Shown: positions 37,001 through 47,704 of the stretch, piece after piece
How positions within the stretch are numbered: position 1 is the stretch's first letter
Layout: each line of letters starts with the position of its first letter
DNA from: Aristolochia californica
Taxonomy: Eukaryota > Streptophyta > Magnoliopsida > Piperales > Aristolochiaceae
DNA length: 64,000 nt
Direction: 5' to 3'
Assembly: GCA_029961685.1 (NCBI GenBank)
Contig: JARWKL010000010.1
Span: 30,530,111 to 30,594,110 of the forward strand
Notes under the pieces: generated by a model
What the model was told of the DNA's origin: nothing
Seen by the model: only the letters and a program-made list of their open reading frames with translations
Databases searched by the model: none
Made by a program: the position numbers and the translations under genes

Positions 37001-39640
37001 TCGCTTAAAGACCACTTTAGCTCGCTTGGACTTTCTCATAACTTCAGTTTCAGATTCCTTTAAAGGACCATATCGGCTAAATATGTTCTTTAAAACTGAT
37101 TCCGTAGGAAGAGAATCTGCTTCCATGAAATTAAGAATCAGAGCTGTTGGGGAACACTCCTCTTCTAGCTTTTCATCTGTCAACTCATGATTTGTGTCCA
37201 AAGATGTATTCTCATCACCTTCTTTGACTAGTACAGACTCCAACTCCTTCAGCAATTCCCCCTCGTTGTTATGCACAATCCTGTCAGTCCAGTATGAATC
37301 TTTGACATCATCAAACTTAAAAGTCTCCATTGAGCTCTCAGATTTTGATGATTTTTCTCCACCAGTCTTACTGGCACCAGTTTTTTTCTTTTGCTTTCCC
37401 AAACGAATATTATCCTGCAAGAGCACATCTCTATATTCAGAAAAGTATCTAAGTATTGTAGACAGAAAACTATAGCCCTTCATCGGGTCTCGAGCAGCAA
37501 GGCACAATTGGGAGAGCATTTCATTTGGAGATGGATACTCCATTCTACCACCAAGGTTTTTTCTTTGCATCTCCTTTGTAGTCTCAGGAAAACTACCAGG
37601 GCTAATGTTTTTGTCTCTGCCTCTATTGAACTTAACCCTACCCTTTTGAGATTTCTCCTGATTATTTTTGAGGATAGAAGAAGACCCAGTAAGCTGGCTG
37701 GCTACTCTGCGGATGCACTCACCAACATTCAGTGATTTCTTAGCAGTTGGTGGGGACTCAATTTGGCCCACATCAATCAATGATGATATTTTTCTTTTCC
37801 TACCACGTCCCGACTTTGTTGCTACAGGCTGGATTGTCTTGCGATACTTTCCACCATTCTCAAGTGCTGGAGATATCTTCCCATCCATCAGATCAGCCAA
37901 ACTCCTCTGTTTCTTGCTGCTGCCAAGACCATCCTCTAAGATGTTATTCTTTCGTTTGTGAGACGATACATCTCGGCTTTTCGATTTTTTGCTTTTTTCT
38001 TCATTCTCTGATAACATACGGTGTATACTAAATGCTGGCAGTTTAGGATAGCCCTTTGAGCGATAAAAAGAAAGCAGCTGACCTTTAGCAACTGTCAGCT
38101 CAAGTCTATCAGCTCCTCCAGATGGAAGAACAGCTAGATCCTTGATATACTGGACAAGTGTATCAGGTTCCAGAGCTGTCATATTAAGAGAACCATAAGC
38201 ACTATCTGCGACACTTGCCCCTTCCCTTATCCCAGCATTATCTATAACTTGGGCTTTGATTCTATTATAGACTCCATCCGGTATACAATAACAGGCTAAA
38301 CCAAACTCCACTCTTCTAGAAATTTCCTCCAGCGCACAATTCACTGCATTAAGAAAAGCAGCCAAGGTGCTCTGCTTCTCCATCTGCGTAAAATGAGTAC
38401 AGAAAGGTCTTAGGCGTGAAGCTTCATTCCAAGCGAATGTATGATCCCCAAAATATGCAACCAAGTAACTATCCCTCTTTTTGTGTCTTAATGCTATCTC
38501 AGATGCATCAGAGGGATCAAATATCTGAGCAGGCCACCATGGGTGGCTCCTAACTTTACCCCATACCAAATCAGAAATTGAAAAGTTGGACTCTCTTAAC
38601 TGGAGAAGAGGGTATCTAGCACGGTTCTCATCAGTAAACATGATATCATTCTCTACTGTTTGCATCTCTTCCGTTTCTGAGTACTCAAATTCCGTGTCTT
38701 CATCTTCAGTTACAGTACCATAATTTTCCCTGACAACAAAAGGTGCACCCAAATCTACAATTAAATTACCTGACGTACGATTATAGTACTCAATACCAGT
38801 CACTGCAGTATCACTATCTTCAGAGTTAAACTCAACATATTCATCAGAGTTATAACTACAGGCACCCACATTTTCATCCTCCTCTTGTGAAGATTCCTGA
38901 AATCCAACTATTGCAGGATCCAGGGAAGATACAACAATATGAGCAGGACCAGCATCCTCATTCGGCAATGAGTAATGTTCTACAGGAACTTCCACAAGTG
39001 AGTACGAATCCACCTTCACATCTTTCGAGTCATTCTCTTGGCTAGTCCCAGGAATTTTCTCGTCAGGATTTTCATCAGAAATAACATGGTAGACGAGTTC
39101 AGCTTGCAAGGCATCAGTGCGATCCAGATTTTCAATATCAGCACCCATGTTTTCATCGTGTGGTGTTTGGTAGTCCTGAGCTTCTACAACCCGACTTTCA
39201 TCACCTAAAAGAAGGGAACCTGAAGCACTCGATAGAACAACTTCGCCTTTTGACCTCGAATCAACCATTATAGGATCACTGGAGTCCGAATCACCAAAAA
39301 TATGAAAATTTACATTAGAAGCAGCCTCACACAATTCCCTATTGTCTGTCCTGATCTCCGGTTCTAAATCCTTTTTCAAGCTACATGTCAGCGCTTTGGC
39401 TCCATCATCGCGCTCCAGTACAGTTTCACTGCCCTTCTCATCCAAATGCTCTTCCTTCACCTCAAGACCACCATTTGGCACTCCAGCCCGCTCTTCCCCT
39501 CCATCCATGCCCTCCGCTGGTTCCACCGGAGCGGTAGTATCACTCTTTTCGGTACGAACACCATCATCAACTGTGGACGATTCGACGAGGGTTTGGGTAT
39601 TAAGATCGACGGCCTCCTCCAAGGCGGAATTGGATGCCAT
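34075..39640 (-). CDS. PWWP-domain chromatin protein with RRM-like domain and C-terminal repeats
   Basis: Probable nuclear histone-mark reader related to plant PDP proteins. The first exon is huge (39640-34219); the second (34124-34075) adds 16 residues ending HGEEAAS. The main exon ends at a GTATTG donor and the second begins after TATTTTAG. Length is 1823 residues, much longer than the roughly 1000-residue PDP proteins I recall. Residues about 350-415 form the PWWP domain (LVWGKVRSHPWWPAQIFD, YFGDHTFAW). Basic nuclear-localisation-like stretches (KKSKSRDV, GRGRKRKI) follow. A conserved PDP segment (PSPNEMLSQLCLAARDP) is near 715-735. An RRM-like fold (LILNFMEADSLPTE, VFKRQADAEVAF) is at about 825-912. 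Acidic low-complexity sequence fills the N-terminus. Residues about 1045-1665 are a 78-residue repeat array. PDPs act with MSI/FVE-type complexes on H3K27me3; that role here is inferred. Confidence 0.88.
34650..36500 (-). repeat. Hierarchical coding tandem repeat: 78-aa units paired into 156-aa (468-bp) repeats
   Basis: Within the PWWP gene, near-identical DNA recurs every 468 bp (for example at 35126, 35594 and 36062, and at 34740, 35208 and 35676). In protein, each 156-residue period splits into two 78-residue halves. One opens NQIECG.KFCTKE and the other NQIEC.GEFCSQEGHKQL. Both share NVE/NME, a central SEL or DLPC block, QVSELH/QVSEQH and an SREGASEI- or LEGTSEI-like close. About eight half-units are visible; the first two are strongly diverged and the last is partial. 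Confidence 0.9.
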
Positions 39641-40965
39641 GAATTACAACGGACCCTAAGTTACAAAAAGAACAAAAGGAAAAGAAAACCCTAGATTCAG
39701 CGAAACGAATACTCGGACACAAGATGCAGAAGAAGAACAAAAAGGAAATTTTTTTGTACCTTTCGAAATCAATACATACAAGCAAATATCGAGGAAAGAA
39801 GAGCCCACCGCTTGGGTTGCTCGCGCTCCGCAAATAGACGAAATTGCAATATCTTTTCGCACTCACGAATCATGCAACGTGCAGGTCTTCGTTCCTTCCC
39901 CTCTTTGTGTTCTTTATAATTTGTTTAGCAGCTCTTCAATGGAAGATCAGTTTTGCTTTCACGGACGAAATACCATGCAAAGCAAATCCGGCAAGAAGAC
40001 GATGAGAAAACTCGAATGAAGAATAGATCGCCTCTCCATGATGGAAAACAGACAAATAGGCAGCTCCTCCGGTAGAAGAAGAAGGGGGAGATAAACGAGG
40101 CAAGAGAGAAATGTATACAGAAGCGTCGGCGCTGAAGCGTCTGACATGCTTCTGATATTAAAATTCAGTCAGAATCTATTCTGAAAATATATTCCGTGCT
40201 GCACCGGCTGAAATCTTGAAACAAACCACCAAACTTTTAGCGGTTTCCGGCGGTCTGAGAAAACCCAAAACTGGAACGATACTCATGTGATACCAGTATA
40301 CCCACTGACCACCGTATCCTATGCAGAGAAAATCTTTTCAAAATAAATGAAAATTTGAATTTTTTTTCTCAAAAAAACCTGACTTCAATTTGGATTGCAG
40401 GTTGAATCACTACTAGTCACCAATTAGCTATACGATGGTGAATTCATTCTTGGGCCTTGTACACACCATCCGTCACAATGTGGGAGTTGGTCATGCCTAA
40501 GGGGATACCGAAGCTAGCACTAGTTACATGAGTGAGGAAGATCCCTTCCCTCCATGGAGAAGGTTTTCTCAGAGGCAGAAGTTGATTTTTGCTAGCGATT
40601 TAAAATTTTCTGGGAATTTTTTTAAGCTTGGAAAGGCTCTTGAATGAATATTATGGCAAACCAAAGCTATGAGAACCAAGTCGAAACATTTACCCTTCAT
40701 TGCAAAAACATTTTTCTTAAACAATTACGACTGCCGAACAGAAAACCTCTCTCTCAGCAAGAGATGCACAGAGAAATATTTTTCTCGCTCTTAACCTACT
40801 AAACTAGATGCCTTGGGATCGACTCCTTATTAAAACCCACTTGATCCCAAGTACCCACCATCAATCAAAACTACACATTCCCCTCTAATGCTGGAAGGAA
40901 ACAGAAACTGAAACAAAATTCTCTGGCATTGTCTTCTTCCGGATTGAGATATATCACCCTTCTCT
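39641..40965. other. PWWP 5' region and SAHH 3' region
   Basis: 39641-39870 is the probable PWWP 5'UTR and 39870-40320 its promoter; 40700-40965 should contain the SAHH 3'UTR. No other gene seen. Confidence 0.5.
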
Positions 40966-42773
40966 TCAATACCTGTAGTGAGCAGGCTTGTAAGGACCTT
41001 CCACGGGCAGACTAATGTACTCAGACTGTTCAGGCGTGAGCTTCGTTAGTTTGGCACCAAGTTTGCCCAGGTGAAGTGCGGCCACCTTCTCATCCAAGTG
41101 CTTTGGCAACACATACACCTTCTTCTCATACTTGCCTGATTCCTTCTCGTTCCAGAGCTCAAGCTGAGCAATCACCTGCACAAATTATTGAAACCATTTC
41201 AGAACTGTTGCAGGATGGGAGGAGAAATTGTGAATTGTGAATGGCAGCAGAAATTTATTTTACCTGGTTGGTGAAGGAGCAGGACATGACGAAGCTGGGG
41301 TGACCAGTAGCACATCCCAGATTCATGAGACGACCCTCGGCAAGCACAATGACACCGGAGTTGGTGTCAGGGAATACCCAACGGTCTGTCTGCGGCTTGA
41401 TGACGATCCTCTTCACATCGGGGAATGTCTCAAGACCATGCATGTCGATCTCATTGTCGAAATGTCCGATGTTGCAGACAATGGCATTGTTCTTCATCTT
41501 CCGCATGTCAGAAACCATGATAATATCCTTGTTGCCTGTGGTTGTAACAAAGATATCAGCCTCGCCAAGAACATCCTCAAGGGTGAGAACAGGGATACCC
41601 TCCATTAGGGCTTGCAGAGCACAGATGGGATCGATCTCTGTGACGATAACACGGGCTCCAGCCTGCTTGAGCGCAGAAGCACATCCCTTGCCAACATCTC
41701 CATAGCCACAGACAACAGCAACCTTGCCCGCAATCATGACATCAGTAGCTCTCATCAGACCATCTGGGAGGGAGTGGCGGCATCCATACAGGTTATCAAA
41801 CTGCAGAAGAAAAACCATAGTAGAAACTAAAGATCAAAAGAAAATCTATAACGCATTCCAATCATACCAGCATAGTAAAGCCCACAAGAGAAAATGCAGC
41901 AGAAGAAAATGCGAAGGAGAGAAAAAAAAAAAGTTGAAATGAGAAGAACCATAACTAGAACAGGTAATGTGATTAAATGTTGACAGTAGAAATTTCGCAA
42001 AGTTATAGAAACTTTAAACTCTAAAGGAAATAGAGGTTGGTAGGATGGATAGATCTGAGTACCTTGCTCTTAGTGACAGAGTCATTAACGTTGATGGCCG
42101 GGAAAAGCAGTGTACCGGCCACCTGCATTTGATAAAGCCTCTTGACACCGGTGGTGGTTTCCTCGGAAACACCAACCAATCTTTCTTTCATCTTGTGGAA
42201 CCTCTTGGGATCCGTGCTCAACCCGTCGCGGATAATAGTTAGTACGATCTGAAACTCAGGGTTATCAGTCGCGGTGGGATCGGGGAACTTGCCGGACTTG
42301 GCATACTCCTCCTCGGCCTTCACACCCTCGTGAATGAGAAGAGTGGCATCACCGCCATCGTCGACGATGAGATCCGGACCACCAGTGGGGCCCCAGTCGA
42401 GGGCGCGCTCCGTGCACCACCAGTATTCCTGGAGGGTCTCGCCCTTCCAGGCAAAGACAGCGGCGGAGTCCCTTGCGATAGCGGCGGCGGCGTGGTCCTG
42501 AGTGGAGAAGATGTTGCAGGAGCACCAGCGAACCTCGGCACCGAGGGCCGTTAGAGTCTCAATAAGGACCGCGGTTTGGATGGTCATGTGAAGGGAACCG
42601 GTGATTCGTGCGCCGGCGAAGGGTTGTTGGGAGCCAAATTCAGTACGGCAGGCCATGAGACCAGGCATCTCGACCTCTGCGAGATCGATCTCGAGGCGGC
42701 CGAAGTCCGCCTGCGACATGTCCTTGACTTTGAATTCCCGGCCGGAGGAGGTTTTATCGACGAGAAGCGACAT
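40966..42773 (-). CDS. SAHH: S-adenosyl-L-homocysteine hydrolase (adenosylhomocysteinase)
   Basis: Splits S-adenosylhomocysteine into adenosine and homocysteine, relieving product inhibition of methyltransferases in the SAM cycle. Three exons: 42773-42063, 41800-41264, 41175-40966, GT-AG, 485 residues, exactly the plant family length. It starts [18 protein letters not shown]. Substrate-domain motifs include [42 protein letters not shown] and [19 protein letters not shown]. The plant and eukaryote-type insertion ([20 protein letters not shown]) is present. The NAD-binding loop [12 protein letters not shown] is at exon 2, followed by TTTGNKDII and [10 protein letters not shown]. The C-terminus [10 protein letters not shown] carries the conserved Lys and Tyr that contact NAD of the partner subunit. 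An in-frame ATG further upstream falls inside the TATA region and is unlikely to be used. Confidence 0.97.
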
Positions 42774-42868
42774 GGCGACTGCTGAGGCTGTGTCGATGCG
42801 AAGATGGGACGAGGGTGGAGAGGGGAGGAGAGTTGCAGTTGCAGAGATTCGGGAGGGAGACGCGTAGT

Positions 42869-42882
42869 ATTTATTTATAGCC
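42869..42882 (-). promoter_or_regulatory. TATA box of SAHH
   Basis: The minus strand reads CTATAAATAAATAC about 100 bp upstream of the start codon at 42773, a fitting distance for a TATA box with a short leader. Confidence 0.7.
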
Positions 42883-44433
42883 AAATAAAACGCTTAATTT
42901 GCGGGGTTAGTTTTGCGACGTTGATTCGGTGCTCGCTTTGGTTTTCGTCTTCGCCCGATCCGTCGAGAGTGGAACCCATTGGTCGTGGGTCAGGTGGTTC
43001 GTTAGTCACTTATTTTTTAATTACTTAATGCTTAATAAATCAGATAAAACGTAATTTTCGAATAAAATACTATTATATACTCCTCTTACCCCTTCAAACT
43101 TTTTAAACAAACGGGCCGGAGTTGAGAGAAAACCGGGAGAGACTACGTTTTCAGTCAAAATCGGGAGAGAAAATCGGAATTCCCTGACCAAGATGGGGAG
43201 AGAAATCAGGGAGTGAATCTAAAAGATCAAATCGGAAAACAGGAATTTTTGTCTTCTTTCTTTTGTTTCAGACTTTCAGTTCCATGGCGAGCCTCCTGCT
43301 CTACGTGTGTTCTCTTCGTCGTTCTCTTCTTATCGTCTGTTTATTCTTTATTTTTGCCATAATGATATTTTTTAGATATTCTCAAAATCTGTGATCTTCT
43401 TTTTTCAATTTTCCTCTCCATCATTTGTTCTTTCGCATTGTGCTTTTTATCTTTTTGAGTTGCAGAGAACATGTGTGTCGAGGAGGGAGAAAAATTGGGT
43501 GAAACTTTACATCTATGTTCGGGAAATTTGGATACCCAAATGGAGGAGAGGGGTAAAACTTCAGTGAAAGGAAGTAATGGTCGAAGTCATCTTGGTTGAT
43601 CTAAGGCAAGAATTTGATCTGTTATCTATTTTGAGGCTGAAGAACGTTTTCCCCCATCTTGGTTAAGATTCCTCACCGTCTTAGACAGGTTTAAAGATAC
43701 GAAACCATTTTAGAATTTCACACGTTCAATGTCTACCCTCTCTCAGTTGGAAAAAAAAAAAAAACAGAGGAATGAACTCTCTGAGAGAAAAGAAAAGAGA
43801 GGAAAAAGCTCCCACTTTTCCTTGGTTTACATTATATTTGAAGTTCGAACTACCTCCAAGACGTAAAGAAGCACGAGTTGCTGTTTGTCTTCGATTCCTA
43901 GTGCCTTAACCTAACTGAGGTTTATCTATGTGGAATTGCTATTTAATAAGCTTCTTTTGTTTGTTCTGCCAGGAAAGGCCTTTTCTTCACAATTCTACAG
44001 TTGTTTGAAGGTTTGAATGAAGAAGGATTTTCTTACAACAGCACAAATTTAGTGAAGAGAGAAAGAAAAGCTCGGGAATAAATCATCTCAGGTGCTTCAC
44101 TTGGGAATGTGCTTTCTTCTATTCTCACTTGCCTAATTTTAAAGATGATGAAGCTAAATAAGATGGAAGCAAAGAACAGTAAATGACAATTTTCTTCTAA
44201 AAAAATTCTCGAATCCTTTTCAACCAGTTATGAGTTTTTTATATTATATTTCCATTTTGCCCGTACATCTTTTGACTCATAGAGAAAGAGGGCAAAACGG
44301 CAAAAAATCAACTGAGTTTGTTCAGATGCAAATGGGAATCTTGCCAATTGCTATCAATGGCCCTGAAAGGAGCGAGCATCTGATGAACAAAAACCATCCA
44401 AATAGATAACTCGCTTGACTTCAAGAGAATATA

Positions 44434-45085
44434 AGGTAAGAATTCGACCTGATATCTTTTTCGAGGATGAAGAGGGTGTAAAATATAAAGGGTTTAGGAA
44501 TTTTCATGCGTTGTGACTTTTATTTTTTTGTGAGTTCCTTCTCTTTTTTATCTTGGAATATACTTTCTTGCTTTTTACATTTTTTTTCCTAAAAGTGGTC
44601 TTTTTGTATCAACACATTGGTGGTATAATCTTGAGTGGATGTTTGGGGTTTTCAGTTGTTACCTGTAAATTTTTCTTGCTCATCTCTTCCTCTCTTTTCA
44701 GTTTTTCTCTCATGGAGGTGAGGTCTACTTTAGATTCAGTGAAAGGAAGCAATGATGGAAGCCATCTTGGTTCATCTAAGGTAAGAATTCAATCTATCTG
44801 ATATCTTTTTTGAGGACAAAGAGGGTGTGAAATATATTGGGTTTGGGAATTTTCATGGGTTCTTTCTCTTCTTTATCTTGGAATTTTACTTTCATGCTTC
44901 TTGCATCCCCCCCCCCCCCCCCCCCCCCCCCCCCCATATAAGTGGTCTCTTTGTATCAACACATGGATGGTATAATCTCGAGTGGAGGTAATTTGGGGGC
45001 TTTGAGTTGTTACCTGTACATTTTTCTTGCTCATCTCTTCCTCGCTTTTCAGTTTTTCTCTCATGGAGGTGAGGTCTCCTTTCCC
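44434..45085 (+). repeat. Tandem duplication, about 350-bp period, two diverged copies
   Basis: Copy 1 (44434-44728) and copy 2 (about 44780-45080) share GTAAGAATTC, GAGGGTGT.AAATAT, GTATCAACACAT, CTTGCTCATCTCTTCCTC and TTTTTCTCTCATGGAGGTGA. Copy 2 carries a poly-C tract where copy 1 has a T-rich run. Confidence 0.85.
44907..44935. repeat. Poly-C homopolymer of 29 bp
   Basis: An uninterrupted C run in copy 2 of the tandem duplication. Such runs are rare in plant DNA and hard to sequence, so the length may be inexact. Confidence 0.9.
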
Positions 45086-45210
45086 TTAAAATAAGTTGAG
45101 ACTCTCGTGCGTCCTTTTAAAAAACGATATAAAGACATCTTTGTTTTGGTTGTTGACATATATATCTTCCCTATGTTTGTTTATTTAACTCTTAATTACA
45201 TTATTAAAAT

Positions 45211-45552
45211 TGTTGAATTTCTAAAAAAGAGAAAAACTTTACTTACTTGATGTAATTTGAGTACAATTGACCTCTATTTATAATAGAGGAAATAAGTAAA
45301 ATCCAATTACAACTAAACTACCATTGTCCCAGTTACACCCAAAGTCAAATACTTAAAAATAAGTCTTTAAACAATTGAACAACTGAACATAAATAAAAAA
45401 TTAACATAACTAAAACTCCCTCTATTTAATTGAGACTCTTCTATGAGACCCCCTCTTGCGAGACTCCTGAAAAACTCCACCATATTAATTCTGGCTCTGT
45501 GAAACTTTTTGTTGTGAGAATTATGTAAGACTCCTCCATATTTTCTTTAACA
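45211..45552 (-). repeat. 3' LTR of the short LTR element
   Basis: Matches the 47369-47704 copy, sharing CCTCTATTTATAATAGAGGA and GTTACACCCAAAGTCAAATA. Confidence 0.85.
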
Positions 45553-46262
45553 CCCCTCTTCAAGTTGGAGTTTATAACTTCAGCTTGCAATGAAAAGGAA
45601 TTTTGGTCTTCAATCTTCATTGGCTAAAACTTTTTCATAGATCTTAAATCTTCATCCTTTGTTCTCCCCCTTTCTTGAATATTTTGGTCACACAAAAATT
45701 ACCACAATATGTGGAACAAAATAAAATACCTCTTTCTTGTACTTCTTTTTCTACTTCTCCCCCTCAAGTTAAGGATAAAAAGAATATAGAGACCCAACTT
45801 GGACAAAACACAATGTGGGAGAAGAAAATCACTCCTAGCCATACGACAAGGCACCATCACCAGTAAAAATAGTCATAGTTTGAAACACACTCCACTCAAT
45901 TTTAAAGGCAAAAAAATGACCCAACTTTAGGGCCTAACAAAGTTACTACTAACTTTTTAAGGGTAACTCAAACACAAATCACCTCTTAGGTGAAAATTAA
46001 AAGACTTGAATTAAGTTGGATATTGGACAGACTCCTATACTTTTTAGATAGTGGCTCTAGACATTACTCTGAAGTAATAAAAACACAAGAAGATAAACTG
46101 AAGAAATACTAAACGAAACAACTTTAACCAGAAGGAGGCAACTGTATAACACTTATATTTCCAAATGAATCTACAATATGATTTTTTATTTTTATTTTAA
46201 ATTAGGGGAGACTATACCTATAGAACTTAATAAATTTGACTAAGTATAACTTCTTTCTTTGT

Positions 46263-46280
46263 GGGGGGGGGGGGGGGGGG
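46263..46280. repeat. Poly-G homopolymer of 18 bp
   Basis: An uninterrupted G run inside the non-coding interior of the short LTR element. Confidence 0.9.
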
Positions 46281-47368
46281 TGATCACAAGTTGAAGATGT
46301 GTAAGATACACAACCAAACAACATCGAAGCAAGATTGCATACCTTGAACGAGCATATCATGGAGTGATTAATTATGACCAAAACACTCTGATTAGATGAA
46401 AATTTGGGCTAAAAAATTAGGATTCTAGGAGCAAAGAAAACTCAATTCACGCCAATGCATGGAGAGATACTAGGAGACAAAATAGGAAAAATGAGAGATT
46501 TTCGGCTAAGTTGACCTTTAGTACTTTTGATATCAATATCTCCCACAATATAGATCAGAATCACAAACCGTTTGTTTCATAAGAAACTAGAGTTCTTGAA
46601 TCTGTTTTGACTTCTTTATTTTCTTCGTTCGTTAGTTTGATGGTTGTCGACTCCAATGTGAATATTTTTTTACTTATAGACCAGATCGGCATTAAATTTT
46701 TTCCCTTTGAAACTAAACTTTTATACCTTTCATTCAAGGATAATATTTCGTCATAAAATATATTTCTTTTGAGAGAAAGAATCTAATAGAGTTCGGACTC
46801 TGTAATCTGTCCAAACTGAGTGTTCTTTCTTCTTTGGCCAGCATGATTATTGACTCTTCCGATATTGATATTTCCCTCTAGAAAACTCAGATTGAGAATT
46901 GGTTTAATAGGTAAGAAAATAGACACAAAGATCTATCTTTTGACATATAATTCTCCATATAAAGTCTCGTTTTTTATGACATAAAATGCCTTGAAAGTTG
47001 AAATTTTTTGCTACTACTCGAACTTCTCTTGCAGTCTAATATTTGCTGCTTCAAATATCGATTTCTTTTTGTAGAAAAATCTGATTGCCAAACTTCTTTT
47101 TGTGTTGGAAAGTGTACTTGAAAATCTTTCTATCAATATATAATTTGTAATATGAAAAGTTCAGTATGGTGGTGCGAACACCAAGGAAACAATGAGCACT
47201 GGGACAAGAAAAAAAAAAGAAAATAGAATAAAATCCTAAACTACTAGAGATGATAGATCAGAAAATGATCATATTATCTTTGTGGGTTGATCGAGTCAAC
47301 TCACAGAACCTACTCTGATACCATATTGAATTTAATACGGTCAACTAACAGAACCTGCTTTGATACCA

Positions 47369-47704
47369 TGTTGAATTTATGGAAAAGATAAATATTTCAT
47401 TGACTTGTAATTGAGTACAATGAGCCTCTATTTATAATAGAGGAAACATGTAGAATCTAATTACAACTAAATTATCCTTGTCTTAGTTACACCCAAAGTC
47501 AAATACTTAAAGAAAAATTTTAGAACAATTGAACAACTGAATATAAATAAAATACTAATATAACTAAAACACCTTTAACTGAGACTCTTCTATGAGACTT
47601 CCTCTTGTGAAGACTTATGTAAGACTCCACAATATTAATTTTGGCTTTGTGAGACTTCTTACTATAAGAATCATGTAAGACTCTTCTATATTGGCTCTTC
47701 AACA
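47369..47704 (-). repeat. 5' LTR of the short LTR element
   Basis: Lies next to the primer-binding site. A second, slightly different primer-site and LTR-edge segment (about 47300-47335) sits just inside, indicating a small tandem duplication of this junction. Confidence 0.85.

Larger units (their letters stand above)
42883..45210. other. Intergenic region with diverged internal duplications
   Basis: SAHH promoter at the left edge. From about 43540 the sequence contains repeated segments (43540-43640, 44410-44780, 44780-45085). No gene is supported. A short exon-like frame at 44713-44781 (MEVRSTLDSVKGSNDG..., followed by GTAAGAATTC) is present but has no recognised homology. Confidence 0.5.
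45211..47704 (-). mobile_element. Short non-autonomous LTR retrotransposon (Copia-type primer site)
   Basis: Two similar LTRs (45211-45552 and 47369-47704, about 340 bp) bound about 1.8 kb of non-coding DNA. Each begins TGTTGAA on the plus strand; the outer ends read TTCAACA and TTTAACA. On the minus strand the primer-binding site TGGTATCAAAGCAGG follows the 47369 edge. A polypurine tract (GAAGAGGGG) abuts the 45552 edge. Flanking 5-mers AAAAT (45206-45210) and AGAAT (47705-47709) look like a target duplication with one change. No gag or pol motif is visible, so it would need proteins in trans. Confidence 0.85.

Noticed and set aside
42774..42884. N-terminal extension of SAHH from an upstream in-frame ATG (MAINKYY...)
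   Set aside because: The extension would be encoded by the TATA box region, and the shorter start gives the exact family length of 485.
44873..45064. Reading frame with a poly-Gly stretch
   Set aside because: It is created by the poly-C tract read on the opposite strand; no start context or homology supports it.
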